Origin: Paeniglutamicibacter psychrophenolicus
GTDB lineage: Bacteria > Actinomycetota > Actinomycetes > Actinomycetales > Micrococcaceae
Assembly: GCF_017876575.1 (NCBI RefSeq)
Contig: NZ_JAGIOE010000001.1
Coordinates: 1,178,001-1,242,000 of the forward strand
DNA length: 64,000 bases
Reading direction: 5' to 3'
Part shown: positions 33,143 through 40,630 of the stretch, piece after piece
How the letters are laid out: every line of letters begins with the position of its first letter
Position numbering within the stretch: the stretch's first letter is position 1
Translations under genes and position numbers: made by a program
Notes under the pieces: model-generated
Seen by the model: only the letters and a program-made list of their open reading frames with translations
Databases searched by the model: none
What the model was told of the DNA's origin: nothing

Positions 33143-34291
33143 ATGAACGTGACCATCGGCTTGATTGTGAACCCGGTCGCCGGTCTTGGCGGCCGTTTGG
33201 CCCAGAAGGGCAGTGACGCCTCGGATATCCGCGATATGGCCGAGCGCGCGGGGATCGATTCCCTGGCTGCGGAACGGGCCGGGCAAACGGTTCGCCGGCT
33301 GATGGACGGGCTGGAACCATCCCGGGTTGCCGTGCGGATCCTTGCAGGTGCCGACGAAATGGGTGCCGATGCGCTCGACACCGGCACGCCCCATGAAACC
33401 GTCACTTCCGACGTCGTCCACCCCGGTGCCTCGAGTTCCGACGACACCAAATCAATGGCTCGGAACATGGCGGACCAAGGTGTCGACTTATTGCTCTTTG
33501 CCGGGGGAGACGGCACTGCCCGCGACATCCTCGACGCCGTCGGAACCCGCGTCCCCGCGCTGGGCATCCCCGCGGGCGTGAAGATCTACTCCGGCGTATT
33601 TGGCCTGACGCCTTCGGAAACCGGCGCGTTGGCCGCGGGTTGGCTGGCCAACCCGAACCGGTGCAGCGATGAACGCGAAGTCGTCGACATCGACGAGGAC
33701 GAACTGCGCCAGGGCCTTGCGACCCCCAGCCTCTATGGGACGCTACGGGTCCCCTCGGACTCCCGCAGGCTCCAGCCCCGCAAGTCCGGCAGCCCCGCCT
33801 CCGACGCCAACGCGGCCCGGTCGTTGGGCATTGCGTTCGCAGCCACCATGGTCCCGGACCGGCAATACGTGCTCGGCCCGGGAAGCACCACCATGGCCAT
33901 CGGCAGCGCACTGGGTTTGGAATTGACGCGGCTGGGAGTTGACGTCATCTGCAATGGCCGGCTCATGGCCGAGGACGTCGACGCCGAAACATTGAACTCG
34001 TTGGTCCCCGCGGAGGGGGCCACCATCGTTGTCACCCCGCTGGGGCAGCAAGGTTTCGTCATCGGGCGCGGCAACCAGCAAATCGATCACCGCGTGCTGC
34101 AACGCAGCGAGCTGAGAATCGTTGCCACGCCCTCCAAAATGATTTCCCTGGGCGGGCGACCGCTCTGGGTTGATTCGGGACATCCCGAACTCGATGCCAC
34201 GATCTGTGGCTACACCAAAGTATTTACCGGAGCGAAAGCCGAAGTAATTTATCCCATCAGCAATTCAGCTGATGCCCAGGTTCGAGCCTAA
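33143..34291 (+). CDS. AcoX-like ATP-NAD kinase family protein
   Basis: The 382-residue protein has the N-terminal fold of NAD kinases (MNVTIGLIVNPVAGLGGRLA; the GGDG motif at 121-124 in LLLFAGGDGTARD) and the longer C-terminal form of the AcoX branch (PGSTTMAIGSALGLEL, IVVTPLGQQGFVIGRGNQQI, TPSKMISLGGRPLWVD). True NAD kinases are about 290 residues. AcoX-type genes are known beside lipoyl-dependent acetoin dehydrogenase operons and their function is unsettled. GGGAGGAAG precedes ATG 33143, so the in-frame ATG at 33125 is not used. It is followed by an SDR gene after 19 bp. Whether it phosphorylates NAD, another nucleotide or a small metabolite is open. Confidence 0.85.
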   Translation: MNVTIGLIVNPVAGLGGRLAQKGSDASDIRDMAERAGIDSLAAERAGQTVRRLMDGLEPSRVAVRILAGADEMGADALDTGTPHETVTSDVVHPGASSSDDTKSMARNMADQGVDLLLFAGGDGTARDILDAVGTRVPALGIPAGVKIYSGVFGLTPSETGALAAGWLANPNRCSDEREVVDIDEDELRQGLATPSLYGTLRVPSDSRRLQPRKSGSPASDANAARSLGIAFAATMVPDRQYVLGPGSTTMAIGSALGLELTRLGVDVICNGRLMAEDVDAETLNSLVPAEGATIVVTPLGQQGFVIGRGNQQIDHRVLQRSELRIVATPSKMISLGGRPLWVDSGHPELDATICGYTKVFTGAKAEVIYPISNSADAQVRA

Positions 34292-34310
34292 ACACCACAA
34301 GGAGCAGTTC

Positions 34311-35069
34311 ATGCGTTTGAAGGACAAGTCTGCAATCGTCACCGGCGGCGGATCCGGCATCGGCCGGGCCACGGCACTGGCCATGGCTGCCGAAGGCGCC
34401 AACGTCGCGATCTTCGACATCAATGAAGAGGCGGCAAAGGCCGTTGCCGCCGAAGCCGCGGCATTTGGCGTCAAGTCCCTGGGCCTGGCCGTCAACGTTG
34501 CACTGGATGAAGACGTGAAGCGCGGGGTCGCCGCGGCCGCGGCCGAATTCGGCACAGTCAACGTCCTGTTCAACAACGCAGGCATCATCCGCCGCGCCAA
34601 CGTCATCGACACCACCCTCGAGGAATGGGACCAGGTCATGGGCGTGAACGTGCGCGGCCCGTTCCTGCTCTCCAAGTACGTGATCCCGCTGATGATCGCC
34701 GACGGCGGCGGTGCAATCGTCAACACCGGTTCCGGCTGGGGGCTGAAGGGCGGCGGCGATGCACTGTCCTACTGCACCTCCAAGGCAGCCGTGGTGAACA
34801 TGACCCGCGCCCTGGCCATCGACCACGGACCGGACAACATCCGCGTGAACTCGGTGAACCCTGGCGACACCAACACCCCGATGCTGCGCGAGGAAGCCCG
34901 CCAGCTGTCCCAGGCCGAGGCCGCCTTCCTGGAGGAGTCCAACGACCGCCCGCTCAAGCGCATGGGCACCCCCGAGGAAATCGCCGAGGCCGTCATCTGG
35001 CTCGCCAGCGATGCCAGTAGCTACGTCACCGGCGCGGCACTGGTTGTCGACGGTGGCGGCATCGCCTAA
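34311..35069 (+). CDS. Short-chain dehydrogenase/reductase (SDR), second in the regulon
   Basis: The 252-residue classical SDR has TGGGSGIGRATALAM (10-24), FDIN after strand two (acidic, so NAD-preferring), NNAGIIRR, NVRGPFLLSK, catalytic serine in GSGWGLKG, SYCTSKAAVV with the Tyr-x3-Lys pair, and a C-terminal YVTGAALVVDGGGIA. AAGGAG precedes ATG 34311. It is co-transcribed with the kinase-like gene and ends in a strong terminator. It resembles 3-hydroxy or polyol dehydrogenases; the substrate is not visible. Confidence 0.92.
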   Translation: MRLKDKSAIVTGGGSGIGRATALAMAAEGANVAIFDINEEAAKAVAAEAAAFGVKSLGLAVNVALDEDVKRGVAAAAAEFGTVNVLFNNAGIIRRANVIDTTLEEWDQVMGVNVRGPFLLSKYVIPLMIADGGGAIVNTGSGWGLKGGGDALSYCTSKAAVVNMTRALAIDHGPDNIRVNSVNPGDTNTPMLREEARQLSQAEAAFLEESNDRPLKRMGTPEEIAEAVIWLASDASSYVTGAALVVDGGGIA

Positions 35070-35086
35070 ACAACGCATGCAAGACG

Positions 35087-35131
35087 GAATGCCGCCGTGC
35101 GAAGCCTAGCTTCGCACGGCGGCATTCTTTA
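35087..35131 (+). terminator. Intrinsic terminator of the kinase-SDR operon
   Basis: A perfect 19-bp stem (35087-35105 with 35109-35127) around the loop CTA is followed by TTTA. It lies 17 bp past the SDR stop. Confidence 0.92.
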
Positions 35132-35263
35132 CGTTCCCCTCGTCGGGGGTACGCGAGGACCTAAAATTGTAGATGCCTACGTTAGCCGAGGACCGCGGCG
35201 AAGCTGGTTTGCGAAAGTGGCTCCAGTTGCCCGCTGTGTTTCGAGAGGAACCAGTGCATTCTT

Positions 35264-36916
35264 TCACTCGGTAACAGTAGGCTCCTCGAGAGCTCCAACT
35301 AGTTGGACTTTTTTGTGATAGTCGAAGTGACTCTTGACCTGTTCCGAGACATCAATGTTCCTCAGTTTGATTTCACTCGGTGTGAAGCCCGTGAGACCGG
35401 CTGGGGATTGTCCTGCCTCGGCGACTTTGTAGGCAACTTTTAGGACGCCGTCATCGGTCGAATGGTAGTTGTAAACCGCATCGTCAACCGCTGCGGTCAG
35501 GGTGTGCCAGTCGCTCTTGGCTCCGATAGCAGCACCCAGAAGATGGAGGGCTTCGATCCGTGGACCATCGGGTTTGGTTCCCAAGGCCTGAGCAGCGAGC
35601 ACCATTGCCCTGGCGCCGAGGCTATGGCCCACCAGCACATAGGATTCCTCGTTGGTTCGGGCGAGCAGGTCGGCCAAAATGGCGCCGGTTTTCTCAGCAC
35701 GATTCTTGGCGACGTGCCAGGGGTTCTTGGCCAGTTCGACAACGACCATGGCTGGCGCGAGCGGACCAAGCGTCCTAACGGCCCGCTTTGCGGCTTGCGC
35801 TGCGACCTTCTTCAGGGCGGCTCCGATGGCGAATCTTGCTGCTGCGTCGCCACCGAGGAGTCCCAGGTCTTTGAGTTCCTTGGCGCCCCAGTGGACCCGA
35901 TAGACAGGTGAGTCAGGGTATCGCTGAGTGATGATTTCCCGCCACTCTCCCCAACCTTTCCCGGTCTTGCTGAGGAAGCCATTGCAGACGACTACCGGTA
36001 CACCTGTTCCTCCGCACAGCATTTCGATATGGAACGACTTGTCTTCCTGCACATAGGCGTTCGCAACAGTGGAACCCAGCACGCCACCCAGAGCGGCTCC
36101 AATTCCTGTGACTACGGCAGTGCCTCCGGCCATGCCCAGTCCTCCGGCGGCAATCGCCCCGCCTCCTAGGAACGCAAGCCCATAACTGGTGGCGGCTGCG
36201 CCGGAGTAACCTCCTACGAGCACGCCGACAGCACCTCCGATGGCAGATGCGCCGAAATAAGCGAACGGCGTGGCTAGTGCGATTCCAGCACCAGCGAGAC
36301 CAACAACTTTAACGGCACGAGCAAGGTTGGGTTTGTCGTATTTGAGGAACTGTTCGTAGTCGTTGAGTGCCCCCATTTTGCTGTTTGCCTTGGCGAAACC
36401 GGGGGTTTTATGAAGGTGTTCGGCGCAGTACCGCTGTATTAGGACAGCACCTTGCCCTCGCGTGGCCATGTTTCTGCAACCAAGCCCTGCGCATGGAAGG
36501 GTTGGCGATCCGCAGTCATCACACAGATAGGCAGGCAGCTGGCCCAGCGGCCGCTTCGCCTTAATATGGTTGTGCAGACCGAAGCAGGCAGAACACCAGC
36601 CGTGCTTCTTCTCAGTCGTGAGTTCGTCTGCCACGCCGACGATCCACTCCGCCGTCTTGCGGTGCGCCTCCGCTCGCTTCTCGGCGTTCTTCTGCTGCTG
36701 TTGATCAGGCAGGTTGACCGCGGCATACCTGTCCATTGCAAAAGCCCATGCGCTGTTTACCAAAGCGCGGTTGTTCCCGAGCCCGACTTTTTCGAAGGTG
36801 GGCTCTTCACCCGTAGTGTTGCCGGTCAGTGTGAGCTTTTGGCCACTAGGCGAAACGATCTGACATTGAATCTGGTTTCCCTCAAGGACGCGGGCGACAA
36901 CCTTCGATTTCTGCAT
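35264..36916 (-). CDS. DUF726-like membrane alpha/beta hydrolase with Cys-rich N-terminal region
   Basis: The 550-residue protein has three parts. Residues 1-170 are hydrophilic and contain paired cysteines (CSACFGLH, CDDCGSPTLPCAGLGC, RYCAEHLH) that look like zinc sites. Residues about 205-300 are glycine/alanine-rich membrane segments (VGLAGAGIALATPFAYFGAS and the like). The rest is an alpha/beta hydrolase domain with PVVVCNGFL (oxyanion strand), the nucleophile elbow YVLVGHSLGARAM and a late histidine near DYHKK. The order and GHSLGA match DUF726 (TMCO4-like) proteins, lipase-like enzymes of unknown substrate. It is isolated, less GC-rich than its neighbours and interrupts the surrounding regulon. 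The start at 36916 has only a weak ribosome site. Confidence 0.75.
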   Translation of the reverse strand: MQKSKVVARVLEGNQIQCQIVSPSGQKLTLTGNTTGEEPTFEKVGLGNNRALVNSAWAFAMDRYAAVNLPDQQQQKNAEKRAEAHRKTAEWIVGVADELTTEKKHGWCSACFGLHNHIKAKRPLGQLPAYLCDDCGSPTLPCAGLGCRNMATRGQGAVLIQRYCAEHLHKTPGFAKANSKMGALNDYEQFLKYDKPNLARAVKVVGLAGAGIALATPFAYFGASAIGGAVGVLVGGYSGAAATSYGLAFLGGGAIAAGGLGMAGGTAVVTGIGAALGGVLGSTVANAYVQEDKSFHIEMLCGGTGVPVVVCNGFLSKTGKGWGEWREIITQRYPDSPVYRVHWGAKELKDLGLLGGDAAARFAIGAALKKVAAQAAKRAVRTLGPLAPAMVVVELAKNPWHVAKNRAEKTGAILADLLARTNEESYVLVGHSLGARAMVLAAQALGTKPDGPRIEALHLLGAAIGAKSDWHTLTAAVDDAVYNYHSTDDGVLKVAYKVAEAGQSPAGLTGFTPSEIKLRNIDVSEQVKSHFDYHKKVQLVGALEEPTVTE

Positions 36917-37341
36917 GCTGTCATATTCTCATGCGCAGGTCGCCGCGATGCTCATCAACCAGAGCGGGCGCGCCTTACCCAGCGAGGTGTGCATCGAGCT
37001 CGTGCAGCACGGCCACCCTATGTCAGTCTGGCGCGTTACGGGCGTGATAGATCCAATCGATTCGATAGCAACCGGTCGGAAACCATGAACCCAAGAAATT
37101 GTTCAGCGGATAGGCGCCGCGGGTTGCCTGGGTTCATGACGCTTGCGGGGCTCATCCGAGTTGACGGATTCAAACGCCTGATGCATCAGCGTTTGCCACA
37201 ATCTATTCACTTCTGGCTTGACTGGGGGAAAGGCTGTCAGAGTTATTAGCAACGTGAGCCCAGACATGGCGATACCCATGTGGGCTGCCGCCGGGAACCC
37301 GGCGACAGCCCACATGGGTTATCCGTTAGTCATCTATCTGG
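36917..37341. other. Gene-free region with three palindromes
   Basis: No coding frame is convincing. It holds an inverted repeat CATGAACCCA/TGGGTTCATG (37084-37093, 37129-37138), a near-perfect palindrome of CAAACG and CGTTTG arms around CTGATGCATCAG (37171-37195), and the terminator hairpin described separately. The region is less GC-rich than the flanks and may mark the boundary of the inserted DUF726 gene. Confidence 0.5.
37274..37320 (-). terminator. Hairpin downstream of gcvPB
   Basis: ACCCATGTGGGCTG (37274-37287) pairs with CAGCCCACATGGGT (37306-37319), and GCCGGG/CCCGGC pair inside. It begins 22 bp past the gcvPB stop. There is no clear T-run on the minus strand. Confidence 0.7.
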
Positions 37342-38943
37342 TTAGCCCACCGAAACGGGTTCTTCAGCCAACGTCGCCTCGACGCCGCTGAAGTACTTCT
37401 TCTGGTACGAGCGCCAGGTGATGGCCCAGCGTGCTGGATCGTCCAGGTCGTCGTGGTCGATCTGGTGGACGGTCTGGTTGTGCGGGGCTGAACGCACCAG
37501 CTCGGGGTTCTCCCGGGCCTCGGTGGCGACCTGTGCCAGCGCCGCGACGTACTCGTCGATTTCGGTCTTGGAGTACGATTCGGTCGGCTCCAGGGTGAAC
37601 GGCTGCGGGACCAGGTACGGGTGGTGGCTGGTCCAGTAGTGCATGCCGTAGTCGCTCATGCGGATGCCGATTTCCTCGGAGCTGATGCCGGTGTCCTCGA
37701 ACAGTTCCTGCCAGGAGTAGCGGACCTGCTCGATGCGGTGCTTGCCCGTCGCGTACGGTGCGCTGGCGCCCGGGATCTGGCGGACCAGCGCCAGCAGGTA
37801 GTTGTTGTTCAGCACGGCGATCTCGGCGACCTGGCGCAGGCCGGAGGCGCCCAGTGCCATGATCCAGGCGTAGGCGCGGACCACGTTCGGGGCGACGCCG
37901 AAGAACGGCGCAACCTTGCCGATGGACTTCTCGCCGCCGTAGTTCACGGTGAAGCCGGCGTCGGTCTTTTCGATGCGCGGGTTGGGCAGGAACGGGGCCA
38001 GACGTTCGGAGACGGCGCTGGCGCCGGCACCCGGACCGCCGCTGGCGTGCGGGGTGGAGAAGGTCTTGTGCAGGTTGAAGTGGCACAGGTCGAACCCTGC
38101 ATCCGAGGCGCGGGTGATGCCCAGGATGCCGTTGGCGTTGGCCTGGTCGTAGGCTGCAAGGCCGCCGGCCTCGTGGACGATCTGCACGAACTCGCGGATC
38201 TTGTGGTTGTAGATGCCCGTGTCTTCGGGGTTGGTGATCATCAGGGCCGCGGTGCGCGGGGAAACCGCGGCGCGCAGCGCCTCGATGTCCGGGTAGCCGT
38301 TGGCGTCCGGCATCAGGGTGATGACCTTGAAGCCGGCGGCCTTGGCACAGGCGGCATTGGAGGGATGGGAGAAGATCGTGGTGATGACCTCGTCGCGCAC
38401 CTCGCCCTCGCCGTTGGACTCGTGGAAGGCGCGGATCATGGAGATGTTGGCCCAGATCGCGGCGGAGCCGCCCTGGGTTTGCAGGCTGACGGCGTGCATG
38501 CCGGAGATCTCGGCGATCGCCTGCTCGGTGCGCCAGAAGATCTCCAGCACGCCCTGCAGCGAGGCCTCGTCCTGCAGCGGGTGCAGTTCGGCGAGCTTCG
38601 GGGTGCGGATGATCGTCTCGTTGACCTTGGGGCTGTACTTCATGGTGCAGGTGCCCTGGCCGATGTCGACGTTGAAGTCGGCTCCCAGGTTCTCCTGGCT
38701 GATGCGCAGGTAGTGGCGCACCACGCGCATCTGGGCCAGTTCCGGAAGCGCGGGGGCGCTGGCGCGGCGCAGCGAGGACAGCTGGTCCTCGACGGCGCCC
38801 AGGGCCTCGACGGCGGCCGGCTCGGCCTGGGAGACCAGGATGCCGCGCTCGCCGGGGGTGCTGAGTTCGAAGATGATCGGCTCATCCCAACGGGCCTGGT
38901 GGAACCGGCGGTGGGCTGGCTTGGGGCTGACTGGAAGGGCCAT
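37342..38943 (-). CDS. gcvPB: Glycine dehydrogenase (aminomethyl-transferring) subunit 2, GcvPB-like
   Basis: The 533-residue PLP subunit of a two-subunit P-protein has the cofactor lysine at 293 (CHFNLHKTFSTPHASGGPGA). Other blocks are TMKYSPKVNE, TQGGSAAIWAN, SHPSNAACAKAAGF and MITNPEDTGIYNHKI. The P-protein decarboxylates glycine and passes the aminomethyl group to lipoyl GcvH. ATG 38943 follows AAGGAG; the open frame extends far upstream but only inside gcvPA. The usual length is about 490, and the extra residues are at the C-terminus. Neither gcvT nor gcvH is near. Many substitutions around the conserved TNPNTLG-like stretch (here TNPEDTG) suggest a divergent paralogue that might act on another amino acid. 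Confidence 0.88.
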   Translation of the reverse strand: MALPVSPKPAHRRFHQARWDEPIIFELSTPGERGILVSQAEPAAVEALGAVEDQLSSLRRASAPALPELAQMRVVRHYLRISQENLGADFNVDIGQGTCTMKYSPKVNETIIRTPKLAELHPLQDEASLQGVLEIFWRTEQAIAEISGMHAVSLQTQGGSAAIWANISMIRAFHESNGEGEVRDEVITTIFSHPSNAACAKAAGFKVITLMPDANGYPDIEALRAAVSPRTAALMITNPEDTGIYNHKIREFVQIVHEAGGLAAYDQANANGILGITRASDAGFDLCHFNLHKTFSTPHASGGPGAGASAVSERLAPFLPNPRIEKTDAGFTVNYGGEKSIGKVAPFFGVAPNVVRAYAWIMALGASGLRQVAEIAVLNNNYLLALVRQIPGASAPYATGKHRIEQVRYSWQELFEDTGISSEEIGIRMSDYGMHYWTSHHPYLVPQPFTLEPTESYSKTEIDEYVAALAQVATEARENPELVRSAPHNQTVHQIDHDDLDDPARWAITWRSYQKKYFSGVEATLAEEPVSVG

Positions 38944-38945
38944 TG

Positions 38946-40316
38946 TTACTTCTCCTTCAGGAAATCGGTGAGGGCTGAGACCAGGGTGTCGATGTGTGCC
39001 GTGGTGATGCGTTCGGTGACGCAGACCAGCAGGTTGTGTTCGCCGATGACCACGCCGGGCTCGATGTTCAGTGCGCGCAGGGCGGTGACAACCTCGGCCG
39101 CGGTCTTGCCCGAGGCCGAAAGGTCGAGCACGAATTCGCGGAAGTGCGCGGCCGAGTCGCCGAGTGAAACGCCGTCGATGCCGGCGAGCTGCGCCTGGGC
39201 GTAGGCGGTGCGTGCCAGGACGGTGTTGCCCAGGTCGGACATGCCGGTCGGGCCCATCGAGGCCAGGTAGACGCCGGCGGCGATGCCCCAGAGGGCTGCG
39301 GCGGTGCCGACCCATTCCTTGCCTTCTTCACGCAGGGCGAAGGAGGTGCGGTCCCAGGCGACGTCGCCGAAGCCGTACTCGCCCTCGACGGAGGTGCTGG
39401 CCAGGCCGAAGAGGCGCGAGGGCATCTCCATGATGAACTTCGGGTCGTCGTGCACCGCGATGAAGCCGCCGCGTCCGCCGCCGAACCACTGGTGGATGCC
39501 CAGGGACTGGATTTCGCCGCAGACGATGTCGGCTCCCCAGTCGGCCGGGGGAGTGATGCTTCCGTAGGCGATCGGGTCGGTGCCGACGACCAGCAGCGCG
39601 CCGGCCTCGTGGGCCAGGTCCGCGATCACCTGGCCGGAGGTTTCCAGCCCGCCGTGGAAGCTGGGGGTCTGGATCCAGACCGCGGCGGTGTCGGCGTCGA
39701 GCCGTGCGGCCAGGGCAGCGGTGTCGACCAGGCCGTTGACACTCGGCACAAAGACCAGCTCGGTGTGGCTGCGCACGTAGTCGGTGACCTTGGAGACCAG
39801 ATCCGGGTTGGTGTCGGAGGCGACGATGATCTTCGAACGTCCGGTGATGCGTCCGGCCATGGCCAGCGCCGTGGCTGTGGCCTGCATGCCGTCGTAGGTC
39901 GGCACGTTGACCACGTCCATGTTGAGCAACTCGCCCATCATGGAGGTGTACTCGAACAGTGCCTGGAAGCGGCCGTGGTCCTCGTAGGGCTCGCCCGCGT
40001 AGGCGGTGAGGAATTCGCTGCGGTTGATGACCTCGTCCACGACGGACGGGACGTAGTGGTTGTAGACGCCGGCGCCCAGGAAGCTGATGACCTCGCGGGT
40101 GCTGCGGTTCTTGTTCAGCAGCCCGGTGACGTGCTCTTCCAGTTCGGCCTCGGCAAGGAACGGCTCCGGGAGGTTCAGCAGGCCCTTGACGCGCAGGCTC
40201 TGGGGAATGTCTTCGTAGAAGTCCTCGATGCTGGTTGCTCCGGTGACCGCGAGCATTTCCTCGATGACCGAGGGAACCGTATTGGGAATGTAGGGGTGAA
40301 CTGTGGAATTTTGCAT
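38946..40316 (-). CDS. gcvPA: Glycine dehydrogenase (aminomethyl-transferring) subunit 1, GcvPA-like
   Basis: The 456-residue N-terminal-half subunit has YIPNTVPSVIEEMLAVTGAT, SFLGAGVYNHYVPSVVDEVI, FLTAYAGEPYEDHGRFQALF, EYTSMMGELLNMDVVNVPTY, and ALREEGKEWVGTA, the GcvPA pattern (compare LTAYTPYQPEISQG). The canonical PYQPE-QG stretch is altered to GEPYEDHG. AGGAGG lies upstream of ATG 40316. It is coupled to gcvPB (2-nt gap). CTGTATACAG lies 77-86 bp upstream. Actinobacteria usually carry a single-chain GcvP, so a split, T/H-less copy suggests a specialised role. Confidence 0.88.
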   Translation of the reverse strand: MQNSTVHPYIPNTVPSVIEEMLAVTGATSIEDFYEDIPQSLRVKGLLNLPEPFLAEAELEEHVTGLLNKNRSTREVISFLGAGVYNHYVPSVVDEVINRSEFLTAYAGEPYEDHGRFQALFEYTSMMGELLNMDVVNVPTYDGMQATATALAMAGRITGRSKIIVASDTNPDLVSKVTDYVRSHTELVFVPSVNGLVDTAALAARLDADTAAVWIQTPSFHGGLETSGQVIADLAHEAGALLVVGTDPIAYGSITPPADWGADIVCGEIQSLGIHQWFGGGRGGFIAVHDDPKFIMEMPSRLFGLASTSVEGEYGFGDVAWDRTSFALREEGKEWVGTAAALWGIAAGVYLASMGPTGMSDLGNTVLARTAYAQAQLAGIDGVSLGDSAAHFREFVLDLSASGKTAAEVVTALRALNIEPGVVIGEHNLLVCVTERITTAHIDTLVSALTDFLKEK

Positions 40317-40630
40317 GGAAGGTCGCCTCCTGCTTTTGTCATGACCCGGCACATTCCCTGGGGGCGCAGCGCGGGATAACTTTGATGAAATTCTGTATAC
40401 AGTGCACATTATGCGGAATTGTTGCGAGAGTCAATTGTGACCCACGCCGCTCCTCGGGCGGGGCCGGGGCCCCGTGCGAGGAGCTCGGAGGGGGCCCCGG
40501 GCCTGGGGTAGTCGCGTGTGTCATTTTGGTTGGATTTGATGGAAAAAGTCCGAAAACTATCCCAAATGTTTTGAATACTGTGTACAGTGTCGTCAACTAA
40601 CGAGGTCTTCCTGACGACAAGGAGCTCCAA
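40317..40630. promoter_or_regulatory. Divergent control region with two operators and a central GC-rich hairpin
   Basis: The 314-bp region separates gcvPA (minus) from the second sugar-type importer (plus). CTGTATACAG lies at 40393-40402 on the gcvPA side and CTGTGTACAG at 40578-40587 on the importer side, 44 bp before its start. Between them CTCCTCG/CGAGGAG (40450-40456, 40477-40483) encloses GGGGCC/GGCCCC in a strong hairpin that may insulate the two promoters. No gene is present. Confidence 0.65.

Noticed and set aside
37103-37315. 70-codon minus-strand frame downstream of gcvPB
   Set aside because: It overlaps three palindromes including the terminator and lacks a ribosome site.
38944-39315. 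N-terminal extension of gcvPB to 657 codons
   Set aside because: The extra part lies inside gcvPA and is arginine-rich noise; AAGGAG precedes the internal ATG 38943.
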